Counted from the first letter of the stretch, positions 11,775-23,500 are shown. The stretch: DNA of 64,000 nucleotides from Nephrocerus scutellatus (GCA_947095585.1 OX352762.1:120062930-120126929), one strand, 5' to 3'. The notes: generated by a model from the sequence alone, not told the origin. Numbers and translations: made by a program.

Positions 11775-12060
11775 GGGCCCCGTGGCTCAGTGAATAGAGC
11801 ATAGACTTCTGAGCAGGGGGTTCGTGGTTCGAGTCCCAGCAACACCAAAGTATTTTTCACGGTGTCCCACCTCTTGCGAAAGTTTGACAAACGTCCGAGA
11901 GTAATAACTTGTCACGGAAAGCTTCTCAATTTGCCATTCGGATCCGGCATTAAATTGTAGATCCCTCCATTTGTGTGCAAAAATATGCATGCTCAACACA
12001 AATGGTTGCGAGAAGCCAGGCCATGGACCACATGGTCTGTCGCGCCGATATTATTAACTA
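11775..12060 (+). repeat. tRNA-derived SINE, family 1, copy 1 (best head)
   Basis: The head has a tRNA-like A box (TGGCTCAGTGAATAGAGC, near 11783) and a B box (GGTTCGAGTCCC, near 11827), the internal RNA polymerase III promoter. A body of about 220 bp follows with landmarks 'gtcccacctcttgcgaaag', 'tgacaaacgtccgagagta', 'cggatccggcattaaattg', 'caaatggttgcgagaag' and 'ggtctgtcgcgccg'. It ends in an ATT-rich tail. The same body recurs at 25064, 38139 and 40654, and partly at 59944. Confidence 0.85.
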
Positions 12061-12089
12061 CTTACTACTTAAATGCTACTTAGTACAAG

Positions 12090-12108
12090 AGAGAGAGAGA
12101 GAGAGCTC
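12090..12108. repeat. (GA)n microsatellite
   Basis: A pure GA run just downstream of the SINE tail. Confidence 0.8.
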
Positions 12109-12466
12109 AACAGGAGGTATAGAGAAAGCTTCTAAGGGAGGATATACTGGAATGAAAGTCAAGGATGTTCTGTGCATTGTTGGCCAGACGCAGCAGATAG
12201 ATTCAAAATGGCTACAGTTGGTGCGGTGGTGGGGGAGTCAAAAGAGCGGTACAGACCTAAGGTTATGTGGGTTTAAGGAAAATAATTTCCAATAGTGCGG
12301 AGGAGTCGATCTTTCCAGTTAATAATTGGTGCACGAAGAGTATATCAGCGTTTTCGCGAGGTTTTTTAAGGGTTTGCAAGTTTATTTATTTCGGCCGATT
12401 TTCGTAGGTTGGTGAGGGTCTGACAAAGGTAATGTAAAGGGATTTTGTAACATAAGGGCTCGAAAA

Positions 12467-14718
12467 TTATTTGGACCATCTTTTTATGAAACCTAGAGAA
12501 GAATTTGCCATATGTACAATTTGATCAATATGAGCACGGAAGTTTAGCTCACTGTCACAGATAATACCCAGATCGCGAATAGAAGAGACTGAGTAAACTG
12601 GTTCGTTCCGGAAAATCTGGGTGGTGGGGGAAATCGCTTGCGGGAGAATGTAATGGATTGACATTTGGCAACATTAAGTTCTAAAAAGTTTTTATCGCAC
12701 CATGTGTAGAATGCATTTAGGTCGTTTTGAAGTAACAGAGAATCGGTGGGGGTATACATAATCACACAAACAAAGATCAGTGGACCGAGATGACTGCCTT
12801 GAGGAACACCTGACGATTTTTTCAGCCATGAAATGAAAAAGGGAAAAAGGTAAAAGGGTAAGATTAAGGGTAAATAATTTTGTGGCATATTTTATCAAAG
12901 GCCTTTCTGTAGTCGGTGGTTATGACATCCACTTCCTTACCTTCCTCTAATGCTTGTAGTGTTTTAGCGACGAATCCGGTAAGGTAAGTCGTAGTGGGCC
13001 TACCCTTTAAGAAACCGTGCTGTTGTGGGGAAAAGATACATTTGCAGTGAAAATACAGAGATGCTTTCGAAGAGCTTGGGAATTGAAGAGAGTTTGGCTA
13101 TGAATCGGAAGTTTGATATCTCGCTTTTACTACCTTTTTTATGGATAGGGAAAATAAAGGAGTCATTTCATAGTTTTGGGAAGACGGCTTGAAAGAGTAA
13201 GAGTCGAAATAGAGTTTTAAGGGGCTGACTTATAGCATTTACGCATTTTTTTAAGAATATGGCAGGTAGACTATCGGGACCTGGGAAAAAGTCATCCTTG
13301 AGCCGAATAATCTTTTCGCCCACAATATTAATCCTTATATCGACAGAGACGAGGGAGGTTTGAGGGCCTTTATTCCTGTAGTTGAAATAGTCAAGTTCCG
13401 GTACGTGGTGATGGTCACTAAACGATTGGCTGAAGAAGGCGACAAAGAGGTTGGCTATTACTTTAGGGTTTGCAGATAAAGTAATAATTTTAGAGTGGAA
13501 AGAAATACATCGGACCTTCTTTTGACGTTACTAAATTGGTAGAAACTTCTAGGATCAGTGATAAGGTTTAGTTGCATTCTGTCGGCGTATTTGTGGTAGA
13601 GGGATTCGCAGAGGATGGAAAAGCGGGAGTAAACTTGTTGGTAGAATGAATAGTCTGAGGCAGATCTGAATGTCAGGTAAGTTTTTCATAATTTGTCTCT
13701 GGCATTGCAAAGAGTAAGTAATTCTTTATTATACCAGGTAGAGGAGGATGAGCAGTCTTTACGTGGCACGTAAGGGAAAGATTGGAGAAGAAAGTCAAAA
13801 ATTGCTATGTAAAGGTATTCGAGAGCGATTTCAACGGGAGTTTTAATGTTTAGAAAGAGGCTGACGTTTAAGTTATTGACTAGGTTGCTAAGTTTGACGA
13901 AGTCTGCTTTACGAAAGTTGATGGAAAGAAGAGAGTTCTCAGAAGTAATAGTAATGATGTCATTTTCATACGAAATAGCGTAATAGGTAAAAGTCAGAGG
14001 GGGGTGATAGTGGTCAAATTCTCCCCGGCCTGCGGTATAGTCAGCAGTCAGCAGCCAGCAGTCCGCAGGAGAAAGTGATTTTTAATTTATTTCAATTTGT
14101 AAATTATATGCATCCGCATACGTATATGCAGGTACATATGGGTACTCGCGGTAACTAGGGAATTATGAGCGTCAGATGAGAAAATGAGATCTAGCTGCCT
14201 ACCAAGGTTGTTGGTTATACCACTATACTGAAAAAGGCCGGAGTTAAAAGACGATCAGTAAGGAGGGTTTTTGTTGCTGAAGAGGAATTAGTTGGAACAA
14301 AAGATGATTCGTCCCCTGATGGATCCCATTGCAAAAGGGGGAGGTTGAAGTCGCCAATAATTATAAGATCGTCACCGAGATCAGCGACGTCAAATAGAGA
14401 GTCAAACGTTGCCCTGGCCGTCAGCACGAAAAACTGCAAAGTCAGAAGTGAAGAGTTCACAGTTTAGAAAATTGGGACAGAGGTTGGTCATAACTCATAA
14501 GGAAGTGTTTGTGAGTTAAGGTGCACCATCGAGGTTTTGGTGCGGAGTCTCCTAACATTCTGATAGTAAAAGGAAAGGAACTGCGGGGCGCTATCAACTG
14601 TGAGAGAAGGAACAATTGGATAGGAATGGGAGGATAGGAATTCGAGGGTCAATCTCCCAAGATCCACGTATGTGCGCCATATAAGCCGTGGCAGAATTGA
14701 AAGACTCTGTCTATTCAC
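12467..14718 (-). mobile_element. CR1/Jockey-type LINE, ORF2 remnant from start to reverse transcriptase
   Basis: Read on the minus strand the parts are in the right order. FYYQNVRRLRTKT near 14575 is the usual start of ORF2. DDLIIIGDFNLPLLQWDPS near 14350 is the endonuclease metal-binding box. GFLKGRPTTTYLTGFVAKTL then VDVITTDYRKAFDK near 12980 is the reverse-transcriptase finger/palm. GVPQGSHLGPLIF near 12790, LNVAKCQSITFSRKR near 12660 and SSIRDLGIICDSELNFRAHI near 12570 follow. Many stops and frameshifts break it, and about 130 bp of unrelated sequence with 'cagcagtcagcagccagcag' interrupts near 14030-14160. The copy is dead. Confidence 0.82.
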
Positions 14719-14883
14719 TCTACATTTACTAATTTCTTATGCAAGGGCAAGAGAAGATTCTACTATACTCTACTGCCTTTTAAGCCTTAAGTTATTCTTC
14801 TTTGATTTCCAAGCTTGTTTTGTTATCATTTCTTATAGCGGAGCTTAGCTAGACAAAGTCCTAACTAACTGAAAGTTATATAA

Positions 14884-15225
14884 ATATTTTTATTATTATC
14901 GCACGCTTCAAGGAATTTGCACTCTTATAATGCCTTGGCACAGTGTAGGCTCGGAAATATTTGGATAGAAGAAAGAAAGAAAGTGTTGTGGTGAAGTTAA
15001 CACACGCGACTTTTAAACTAGAATATTGTGCTCATAAGCTGACATTGATGGCTCTACATATTGATTACTTCATACATCAACTCAACCGTCGTATCACGTG
15101 TACTTGTAATTAGTGATCAGTAATTGTAATGATGAATAGTGCGGTTTTGAACGTGCCTGCCGGGAATCGAACCCGTTGCCCTCCAAGTGGGAGTCAATAG
15201 TTCTAATCACTGCACCAGCGACACC
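14884..15225 (-). repeat. tRNA-derived SINE, family 2
   Basis: On the minus strand the head at 15225-15150 resembles a glycine-type tRNA: GGTGCAGTGATTAGA as A box and GGGTTCGATTCCCGG as B box with a paired T-arm. The acceptor ends pair poorly and the anticodon arm is malformed, so I read it as a SINE head, not a tRNA gene. The body runs to about 14884 and ends in an ATA-rich tail after 'cattataagagtgcaaatt'. That tail block recurs at 57021-57110. Confidence 0.65.
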
Positions 15226-15639
15226 TATACCTATCTGTCAATTGTGTTGTTGGTGACAGCCTTCGTTAACTGTCAATCCCATTTTCGTCGCTTCTGTCGC
15301 AATACTTGCAAATCAACCAATCGCTCACTCGCTGGCTTCTCGCAACTCTATCGACATCGTCAGCGTATTCCAGCAGTTGAACAGAGCATCCTTTCATCTA
15401 AATAAAATCTCGAGATAAGCCGGTGAATGCACTCTACCAAGTCTCATCTTCTGCAGTTTGTAACGAAATTGATTTAATTAACTACGAGTAAAATTTAATT
15501 TAAATTTAATTTAAATTAAAATTTACTAAAATCAACTACGTCAAAAACTGTTTATAAAATCATATGACTTAAGCATGAAACGTATAGCATACGCATAGGC
15601 ACCCGATAAACAATGTAAATGTACCCCCATGTGCAACAA

Positions 15640-15715
15640 TAGCACTAGGGATTAGACCTCCGCTGATAAATCACAATGGTAATGAGATCGAATCTCACAC
15701 CGGCTTTGTGACAAA
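15640..15715 (+). repeat. tRNA-like sequence with A and B boxes
   Basis: TAGCACTAGGGATTAGACC fits a polymerase III A box, and TGAGATCGAATCTCA, 40 bp on, fits a B box inside a 4-bp T-arm. No convincing acceptor stem is visible. It is probably the head of a third SINE family or a decayed tRNA. Confidence 0.45.
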
Positions 15716-15786
15716 CCAGTAACTTGTTTTATTTTTTATATAAAACTCAATTATAAAAGGAAAATATTATTATTAAGTAAAGACTA

Positions 15787-15904
15787 ATAAAGGGTGTTTT
15801 TTTGGGAGGTTTGTTTTTCCGATAGATGTCGTTTTATTTTATGACAGTTGTTTTGACAGCTCAAAGTGGCATTTCTACTCAGTATTGTTTGGCAAATCAT
15901 TATG

Positions 15905-15935
<31 letters not shown>

Positions 15936-16201
15936 ACATTTGTGAAAAATAGTCGTGGTAGCCATATGCCAGAAATTGTGTTTAAATGTTAAATGCCAAA
16001 AAATTATCTACCAAATAAAAAAAAACACCCGTTACATATAACGTGTTTTTTTAAGAGGTTGCCGATTTTTTTTTTGAATAAAACACACATAAAATTATGA
16101 AATGACCAAAATTTTTTTTTATTTGGTAGATAATTTTTTGGCATTTAACATTTAAACACAATTTCTGGCATATGGCTACCACGACTATTTTTCACAAATG
16201 T

Positions 16202-16233
<32 letters not shown>

Positions 16234-16352
16234 CATAATGATTTGCCAAACAATACTGAGTAGAAATGCCACTTTGAGCTGTCAAAACAACTGTCATAAA
16301 ATAAAACGACATCTATCGGAAAAACAAACCTCCCAAAAAAACACCCTTTATA
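15787..16352. mobile_element. Foldback element: near-perfect 240-bp inverted repeat
   Basis: The left arm (15787-16025) and right arm (16112-16352) are reverse complements over about 240 bp. The one difference I see is the length of the internal homopolymer: 29 A at 15905-15933 against 30 T at 16204-16233. The 86-bp spacer is AT-rich and contains 'aagaggttgccgatttttt'. Outer ends read 'ataaagggtgttttttt' and its complement. No protein is encoded. The arms would form a long hairpin, as in foldback DNA transposons or MITEs. Confidence 0.88.
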
Positions 16353-16532
16353 TGTTGAATTTTTTTTTAATTCCATTACTAGTAATAAAATTCCCACCGA
16401 GTTAATACAAAGAAATAACAGACGAGAAAAACGCAAGAAGTCAGAAGAGAATGCTGCTGTATGTAGAAAAGTCTTTTGGTACGCTCCGGCTAATGAACGG
16501 TGGCATTATGAACAGTTTTGGCTTTGGTATAT

Positions 16533-16870
16533 TACTAGCACCATCGTTCTGACTACTTGCACTTGGTGCTTAGTAAAATACACCGTATTCTTTTTGAACA
16601 AACTCCTAGTATTTTTTAGGCAGTCTAACAAATGCCATCGTTCTGACTACTTGGCATTTTGCTAACTGTTCCGAGTAGCTCATGTTTCATTCGAACATAT
16701 CCATAGGCCTAGCCATTCATAGTCACAAGGTATCATCGTATTGACTACTTGATACTTTTTGGCTTTAACGAACCTTCCGTTCAACCGAGACCTGGTCGAG
16801 CTCTCGGTAGCACCTAGTTTCCCCTGTAAATTTAGTAGTTAACCAAGTACCATCATTTTGACTACTGCTC
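16533..16870. repeat. Series of hairpins with constant loop and changing stems
   Basis: The motif 'tcgttctgactact' (or 'tcgtattgactact', 'tcattttgactact') occurs at 16544, 16638, 16736 and 16851. In the first three it is flanked by inverted repeats that differ between copies yet pair within each copy: gcacca/tggtgc (loop 20 nt), aaatgcca/tggcattt (loop 14 nt) and gtatca/tgatac (loop 14 nt). The fourth has no matching right arm. Intervening sequence is not obviously repeated. Confidence 0.65.
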
Positions 16871-16879
16871 ACTACTCCG

Positions 16880-19079
16880 ATTCCCCTCTGGTTTCCCACA
16901 ATAGATCGCGAAAACACTAGCTCCAGTAGTTAAAAGTAGTAGTAGAAGTTACCTTGCATGCTAAAAATATGTATTAAGTATGTATAAGTATTTATACACG
17001 TCGTTGTCATTATTTAGAGAAAAAAGGACCCAAAATAAAACCAAATATTAAAACGTACATCCGAAGGCAATTTTAATGTGTAACTTACGAAGGGGAGGAG
17101 AAAGAACCGTGGGTGACCAGCGAACGTCACCATTGCAACCAACGTAACAAGTTTTAAAAAGAAAGAAGAAACTCTGTGATTCTTTTGCTTGGATATTGCA
17201 ATCCTCACTTAAACTTAGTTAGGTGGATGAAAATTTTGGCTGTTAACGTCCGTGACGTCCGTAACGTGAATGGTTCGTTTTGTCTGACAGGAAAACTTCG
17301 ATCTTTATCGCCATTAAATGGTCTGCAGATGTGGTTTGTCCATTTTGTAAACACTGACTGTGCTTTCACTAAGCGCTTTCATTCCTTATGCCTCGACATG
17401 GCTTGTAAATCAAGCCCTAAACTATAATTAATCGTCAGTCGTAATTGATTTCTTGTTTTTTTTTTAACAGAACCTCCGATATCATATGGCAGGACAACTA
17501 TCAAATCTCCATCCACAGATCCATTTAGCATTTCCCATTATGGAATTGAAATACAAGCAGAGGATAATTAACGAGAAGTGGCAATAATTCCAATACAAAG
17601 GCAATCATATGGCACACATTGCTGTTTGTGTGTGCACCACTTTCAAAAAAATTAAAATGCATTTCACATCATACAGAGAAAATGGATTGTTTTTCCTTTT
17701 TCAACCCAAAAGGCCAATCCGTTGGCATTCACACATTAGCCATACATACGAGCACAGTGAATGTGCACTTCGGTCGTTGAAAGTTGTGAAAATGTGATGA
17801 AAATTGCTTTTATCCTTCCAGCAGGTTGGCATCATTTGACTTTCCCATCCGGTAAGCCGACCTCATCAATCATAAGAATCCTGAGAGTTTGGTCGGAATA
17901 TTGCACATGGTGGAGAGAGCATAACGTAACGAGTACGTGCAACTGCTCGTCACAGACGGCAAATTGACATTACTACCTTGACTGGCTGGCGACAATGGCG
18001 CCTTCAGCATTCTGAAGCACTATATGCCTGTGGAATGCTTCTACGCCGGCATTACATGGGTCTTTCTTCATCTCATCTCTGGAGCACACATTCATGTGCA
18101 AATCCTTGCATTAAGTCATCCTTGCAGATGTACGGTATGCGAAGCTTACATTACACCTTATACCACTAGGGTCGGCCCTTTCGAAAGTCTCCTTTATAAT
18201 TTTCATTCGTCGTTCGTTCGTGGTAAGAAGTTTGGCAAATTGCATGCCATTACCACGCTCGCACACTAGCACCACATGCTCGAACAGCCAACACAATAAT
18301 ACTCGTTTGTTCGACACTACCAGAGTTCATGAGTGTTATGGTCATGGTGGCGCACTTTCGAGGCGTTTTCTCGGAGTAATCGGCCTGCATTTTTGAATAT
18401 TTCAGTATTGCAGCTGTATGTTAATACATAGCAGGTTATGGTTGAAGAGACTTTCTATTTTCGGGGCGTGGTACTCATTAAAAAACATGATTTAAGATAT
18501 AAATTGTTATATTTTTTAAAAAAAAAAAGTCAGTTCGTTGTTATGACCTCTTACTTGAATACTGGGTGTGGCAGTGGGAGAATGGTTTTTTTGTTCTACC
18601 AATATTGCATATGTTATACAGGAACAAGTAGATCGAGTTGATACTGCCAATCATATGTGCTGCAACCCTGGATAACAATGGATATTAAAACTTTTGTACA
18701 ACCCTGGGCGTTGATTGACGTTTCTCTTTCATCAAGTTGGTCTGACTGAGCTGTTGGTTGTCATGCAGTGAGATAAGACCATATAATACATTAGTAAGAA
18801 CACACTTTTATTATTTTAAGAACAGAACAAATACATTATTAGAAATGCATTGGTTTAGTTAATTTCATAAGCTTATTACTAAGAGTAAGAAGAAAGAACC
18901 ACAACAACATGGATGAACGGACGGACATACAGACAACGATCAATTCAGATTTGTCTTCACTTAAGAAGAACTTGACAAAACTCTAGTTTCCGACTCTATT
19001 GCGTACATGGTAAGAGAATAGAAATTTGCAAAAAAAAAACACTCATTCTTAAACCATTGGTATTAAGTCTTCAAACTAG
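16880..19079. other. Long gene-free stretch
   Basis: No recognisable gene. Short open frames on both strands (17.0-18.6 kb) lack family resemblance. Two 'caaccctgg' boxes near 18665-18710 are the only small repeat noted. Confidence 0.45.
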
Positions 19080-19468
19080 ACATTAAACCTGCCTATCGTG
19101 ATACCTTTATAAAAAAGAAAAGGGCTAAATGGGGTATATATGGGAAAATGCTAGGGAAGACATTACCGGAGGCTCCAAAGCCACCAATCACTATAGAGGA
19201 TATAGATACCATGATAGACATTGTAAGAAGTGCCACGAATCACTCCTTTGACGATGCTTGTTCAGTGACAAAACCAAGAAATAAATGACAAAGATGGAGA
19301 ACCTCGAGTGAGGAATTCCTGGAGTTGCTCACGGAGACTCACTTTCCTGATTCAATTCGGCTAAATGACTCAGCAGTGATTAGTCGTTATCATTCGTAGG
19401 ATAATCCTTACGGAAATTCAGAACAACTTGGAGAGTATACTCCCTAGGTAGGAAGACATTTTCATAAA

Positions 19469-19832
19469 GTGCATAAAGTTGACCTACATTCCTATAGGAA
19501 TTGAAAGGAAGTCCAGGTCGTTTTTATCCCGAAGTTGGAAAAAAGCTCACATGGCCACCCAAAAGACCTGAGACCTGTAACTCTATCAACCTTTTTTCTG
19601 TAAACCCTGGAACGGCTGTTAGATGCACACATTACGAGCTAAAGTTAAATATATTAGCTGGGCAAGGTGCATAAAGTTGACCTACCTTCCTAGGAATTGA
19701 AACCAAGTCCAGGTCGTTTTTATCCCGAAATTGGAAACAAGCTCACTCTATCAACCTTTCTTCTGTAAGCCCTGGAACGGCTGGTAGATGCACACATTAC
19801 GAGCTAAAGTTAAATCTAGTAGCTGGGCAAGG
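19469..19832 (+). repeat. Tandem duplication inside the LINE
   Basis: A block starting 'gtgcataaagttgacctac' at 19469 repeats at 19667. The second copy lacks about 30 bp around 'atggccacccaaaagacctg'. It duplicates the reverse-transcriptase entry region of the element. Confidence 0.8.
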
Positions 19833-20065
19833 TCTCAGCATGCCCACTGCAGGGGGAAGTCTGTAGATACCGCGTTACACACCCTAGCAAGCACAATTAA
19901 AAAATCTATATAATCCCAGGAGTACACACTAGTAGCATTACTAGATATTGAGAGTGCGTTCAAAAACGTTTTTTATTTGCTTTTTAGCAGAATATTTAGT
20001 ACAGAGCTGTGGGCTCCATCATAAAAGACGGGCGGTAAAAAGGAACATCGCAATGAGGTGTATTA

Positions 20066-20086
20066 CCCCCCCCCCCCCCCCCCCCC
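20066..20086 (+). repeat. 21-nt C homopolymer
   Basis: A pure run of 21 cytosines where the LINE should encode its PQGGVLSP reverse-transcriptase motif. The sequence resumes in phase with the following WNLVING-like residues. Confidence 0.9.
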
Positions 20087-21745
20087 GTGGAACCTAGTGA
20101 TCAACGGATTAATGTTGAAACTGAAAAGAGGAAGGGATAAAAGTGGTCGCGTTAGCTGTCTCAGGGAAATACCTTAAGATTAGGGAGGTTACGTAAAATG
20201 CTCTTTCAATCGTTACAGAATGGGCAAACAAAAGCGGTCTGAGTATCAACCCGAACAAGCCAGAGCTAAAACGTTTTACCAGTAAATATAAATTTCCAAC
20301 GATTGACCCACCAACAATAAATGGTACCTTCTTAGTTTTAGCTGATAACGCAAGATTTCTGGGCACGATCTTGGACAAGAAACTGAGCTGGAAAAGTGTG
20401 CTCATGTAAGAACACCATCGGTAAAAAATGGGGTTTGAAACCAGAGCTGGTACACTGGTTGTACACAGCGGTAGTTAGACCAATACTACTGTACGGAGGA
20501 AGCGTATGATGGCCAGCTCTGGGAAAAGTTACATATAAAAACATAATGGAAAAGGTAGAAATAGTGGCCTGCATACTTATAAGCGGGGCGCTGAGATCAA
20601 CACCAACTCGCACCATAGAGGTTATGCTCCACCTCATTGCAATAGACATATTTGGCAAACAGAAAGCGGAAAATACGCGACTATTAGCTGTTAATAGGTG
20701 GAAAATCGCTTAAGCAAGAACTGACGAATCTCGTCCAAAATGACACCAGTGTTATGCTTCAATAACGATTTACGTACAACAATACCCTCCAGAGAAAACT
20801 GAAAGAGTAAATCCGGAATCGATATGGAAACAGCACATTTTTTCACGAATGGCTCTAAGGTAGACGGCAAAGTAGGAGCAGGAGTCTTCTGTGACAGGCT
20901 AAAAGTAACATTTCCTTCCAAATCTCTGATAAGTACAGCGTATACCAGGTTGTGGTGATAGCAATTGAAGAGGTTATGAACTGGTTGAAGCATAATATAA
21001 TATCTATTAAGAAGTTTATCATTTATGTGGACAGTCAGGCGGCCATAAAATCATTGGAAGCGGTCTCACTGACATCAAGGGCGTTGAGCTGTCACTTCTT
21101 TCTTAATAAGATGGATGAGCAGTTCGACATAAAGATCATTTGGGTCCCGGGCTACTCGGATGTGTAAGGGAACTGCAAGGCTGATGAAGGGGTAGGTAGA
21201 TATGGTACGACTCTCTAACTGCTACCGGTAAGGGCAGAGGTGTGGAGGCCTATTGCGTCTCTGAGACTTGTACTTCGGAAAGAGGTAAAAGCCGTAACAA
21301 GTTTACTGTGAGAAAATACCGACAATTGTAACATATCAAGGCAGGTCTTGCCAAAGCTGGACTTAAAGCGCTCAACCACGCTAATCTCCCTACAAAGACG
21401 TGACCTAAAAATGGTTGTGCGGATACTGACAGGACACTGCCTTCTCGGAAAAAATGTGAGAAGGTTAGGTGTCGAATACAATGACTTCTGCAGAATCTAC
21501 ATGGATGAGGAGGAAGAGGAAACAATAGAACATCTTCGTTGCTCCTGTCCGCCATAAGTATACAGAAGGCACAAATCTCTTAGATCTCAAAAAAGGCAAG
21601 TTCGAGACATACTTTGATTCATTGAGAGCTCGGAGTAGATTCTTTGAAAAAGGAAAAGTTATAAGGTCCATGTATGGTAACACAAAAAACCACTAAATGT
21701 CTATGCGAGCTATAACTGCCACCGCAACTTTACCCTACCTAACGT

Positions 21746-22911
21746 CACTTAAGAAGACGCACTTTCTTATTGGCATTTTGACCTTTGTACTAACATTTCC
21801 CCCGTACATAGATGTTAATTATTTTTTTTAATCGTAGGAAAACCCAGAAAGAACGATTTTTGTTTCGATGGATTAGCTAGAGACCCTGTACTAGAAAACA
21901 AACCTGTAAATTGTTGCGCCAGGCACAGCACAGCACAACTACTCGTATGAATGCATTTGATTGTTCTACGTCGTCCAATAAGTAATAGGGCATGCTGCAG
22001 GTCGGTCGTCGTCTGGACGGAAAAGGTGAATGCCAAAGGAAGAGTACGGACAAGAGAAACTAAAATAGGAGAATATTTTACTATCGATTTAAAGGAAAAG
22101 TTTCCCATGCACCAGTCGAAAAACTTGAATTAGTTTTGGCTCTGCACTGGTGGATGTGGCCGGAAATTGTCATGTGAATTTGGATTCCACTATATACTCG
22201 TATCTATGTATAACTATAACATCTCCTATAGTAAATATGCTGGGGATTACATTATTTTAGGTCGTTGTAGGTAGCATTTTACGAGTAGCTGCGAACTTTT
22301 ATAGCAGATTCTTTTGTGGACGATGTACGTTTCTGGTCAGAACAATATTGGGTTCTTCCGGCTGGACGGATGGAGAAAACCACACTAAGTGGTTTACATT
22401 GGCCACAAGAGAAACATTTCCTTATTCGAGCTTGAGGGTACATCTGCAAGTTAATCGTTTAAAAGAATGTTGTGGTTGGGTGGGGTTGGTGATTGGTAGT
22501 TGGTGGCGTCGGTCTCTTTTATATTATTACGGAATATATGTGTGTTTGTTGCGATTAGTATGTGCAACTATGTAGGAGGAGATGTTCTTGCAGTTTACCT
22601 TAACAAAGTGGGTCAAAAAGGAAATCCAGTTTGGAACAAGCAAACGAACAATCTGGTACTAAGACAGGTCAGACCCAGACCCTGGCTGAAGAGTTAGAAA
22701 AACTAAATAAAAACATACCTAGCTGGGAACTCCCTTAAAGCACAATCAAATGGCATACCAATGATATGTACGAGGGCGGGCTGAAAAGTACTCGGCCTAA
22801 GAAAGAGATGGTGCTACCAGTATCAAAGGAATGTTGGCTTTCGTACATACCTTCAATATCCTATGATATGATAGTCATTGAAAGTGAAAAACTTTTATGT
22901 TTTAACAAAAA
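21746..22911. other. No gene recognised
   Basis: Intergenic sequence. Frames at 21951-22133 and 22348-22697 show no domain. Confidence 0.45.
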
Positions 22912-23500
22912 TTAATAGTCTTGGCCGGCCACGATGTCGTGATCCATTAATCCTACCGCAAGGACTTTCCGAGCAGGATCCTCTTCGCCCATGTGAGCTG
23001 GGTGTCCTGCCCACCGGAGCCTACCGAGCTTAATTCTCTTAGCGATGACGACATCGCGGTAACGCTCATAAGTCTCGTTATTATAGAGTCTCCGGGATCG
23101 TCCTTCCACACATACGCGGCCAACAATTCTCCGTAAGACTCTTCTCTCAACCGCTGCTAAGAGCTTTTTGCTAAGCACCCAAGTCTCGGATCCATATGTA
23201 AGTACTGGTATGACCATTGTCTTATGTCTTATGGGAAATCTTTCGTAGGTGCGTGAACGTTTATGAGGCTAGCCGTTCATTTATTGCTTTAAATTGATGT
23301 CTTGCATGAAGCCGTAATATTTGTCATATTCTGAATTTTGTAAGACACCCATCCATCGCATCTCCAGAATTGCTGTTATGTCAGCATTATATTTGGACAG
23401 GGCTAACTGCTGTGCAGCTCGAGCTCTATACAGTGAGCGTACATTCCATGAGAAAATTCTTAAATCGTTTAGCCGTTTTCGTTGCCGTGGTCGTCGTCGT
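22912..23500 (-). mobile_element. RTE-like LINE with large internal deletion
   Basis: On the minus strand 23490-23290 gives an endonuclease start (YRARAAQQLALSKYNADITA, then ILEMRWMGVLQN). It is followed almost directly at 23217-22912 by the end of the reverse transcriptase: TYGSETWVLSKKL, ERRVLRRIVGRVCVEGRSRR, and RLRWAGHPAHMGEEDPARKV. The rest of the endonuclease and the polymerase core are missing, so this is an internally deleted copy. Confidence 0.78.

Larger units (their letters stand above)
19080..21745 (+). mobile_element. LOA/I-type LINE with RNase H domain, about 2.7 kb, decayed
   Basis: Plus-strand parts appear in the expected order. Near 19510-19620 VQVVFIPKLEKSSHGHPKDL continues as RPVTLSTFF and TLERLLDAHIT (reverse-transcriptase entry). 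Near 19930 comes LVALLDIESAFKNV. A GGVLSP-like catalytic region near 20060 is replaced by 21 C residues. GLKPELVHWLYTAVVRPILL is near 20430. FTNGSKVDGKVGAGVF then FIIYVDSQAAIKSLE and IKIIWVPGYSDV (20850-21165) form an RNase H domain. A Cys-rich tail with TIEHLRCSCPP is near 21540. Stops and frameshifts abound. The 3' end is 'taccctacctaac'. Confidence 0.83.

Noticed and set aside
15150..15225. tRNA gene
   Set aside because: A and B boxes are good, but the acceptor stem does not pair properly and the anticodon arm is malformed; better explained as a SINE head.
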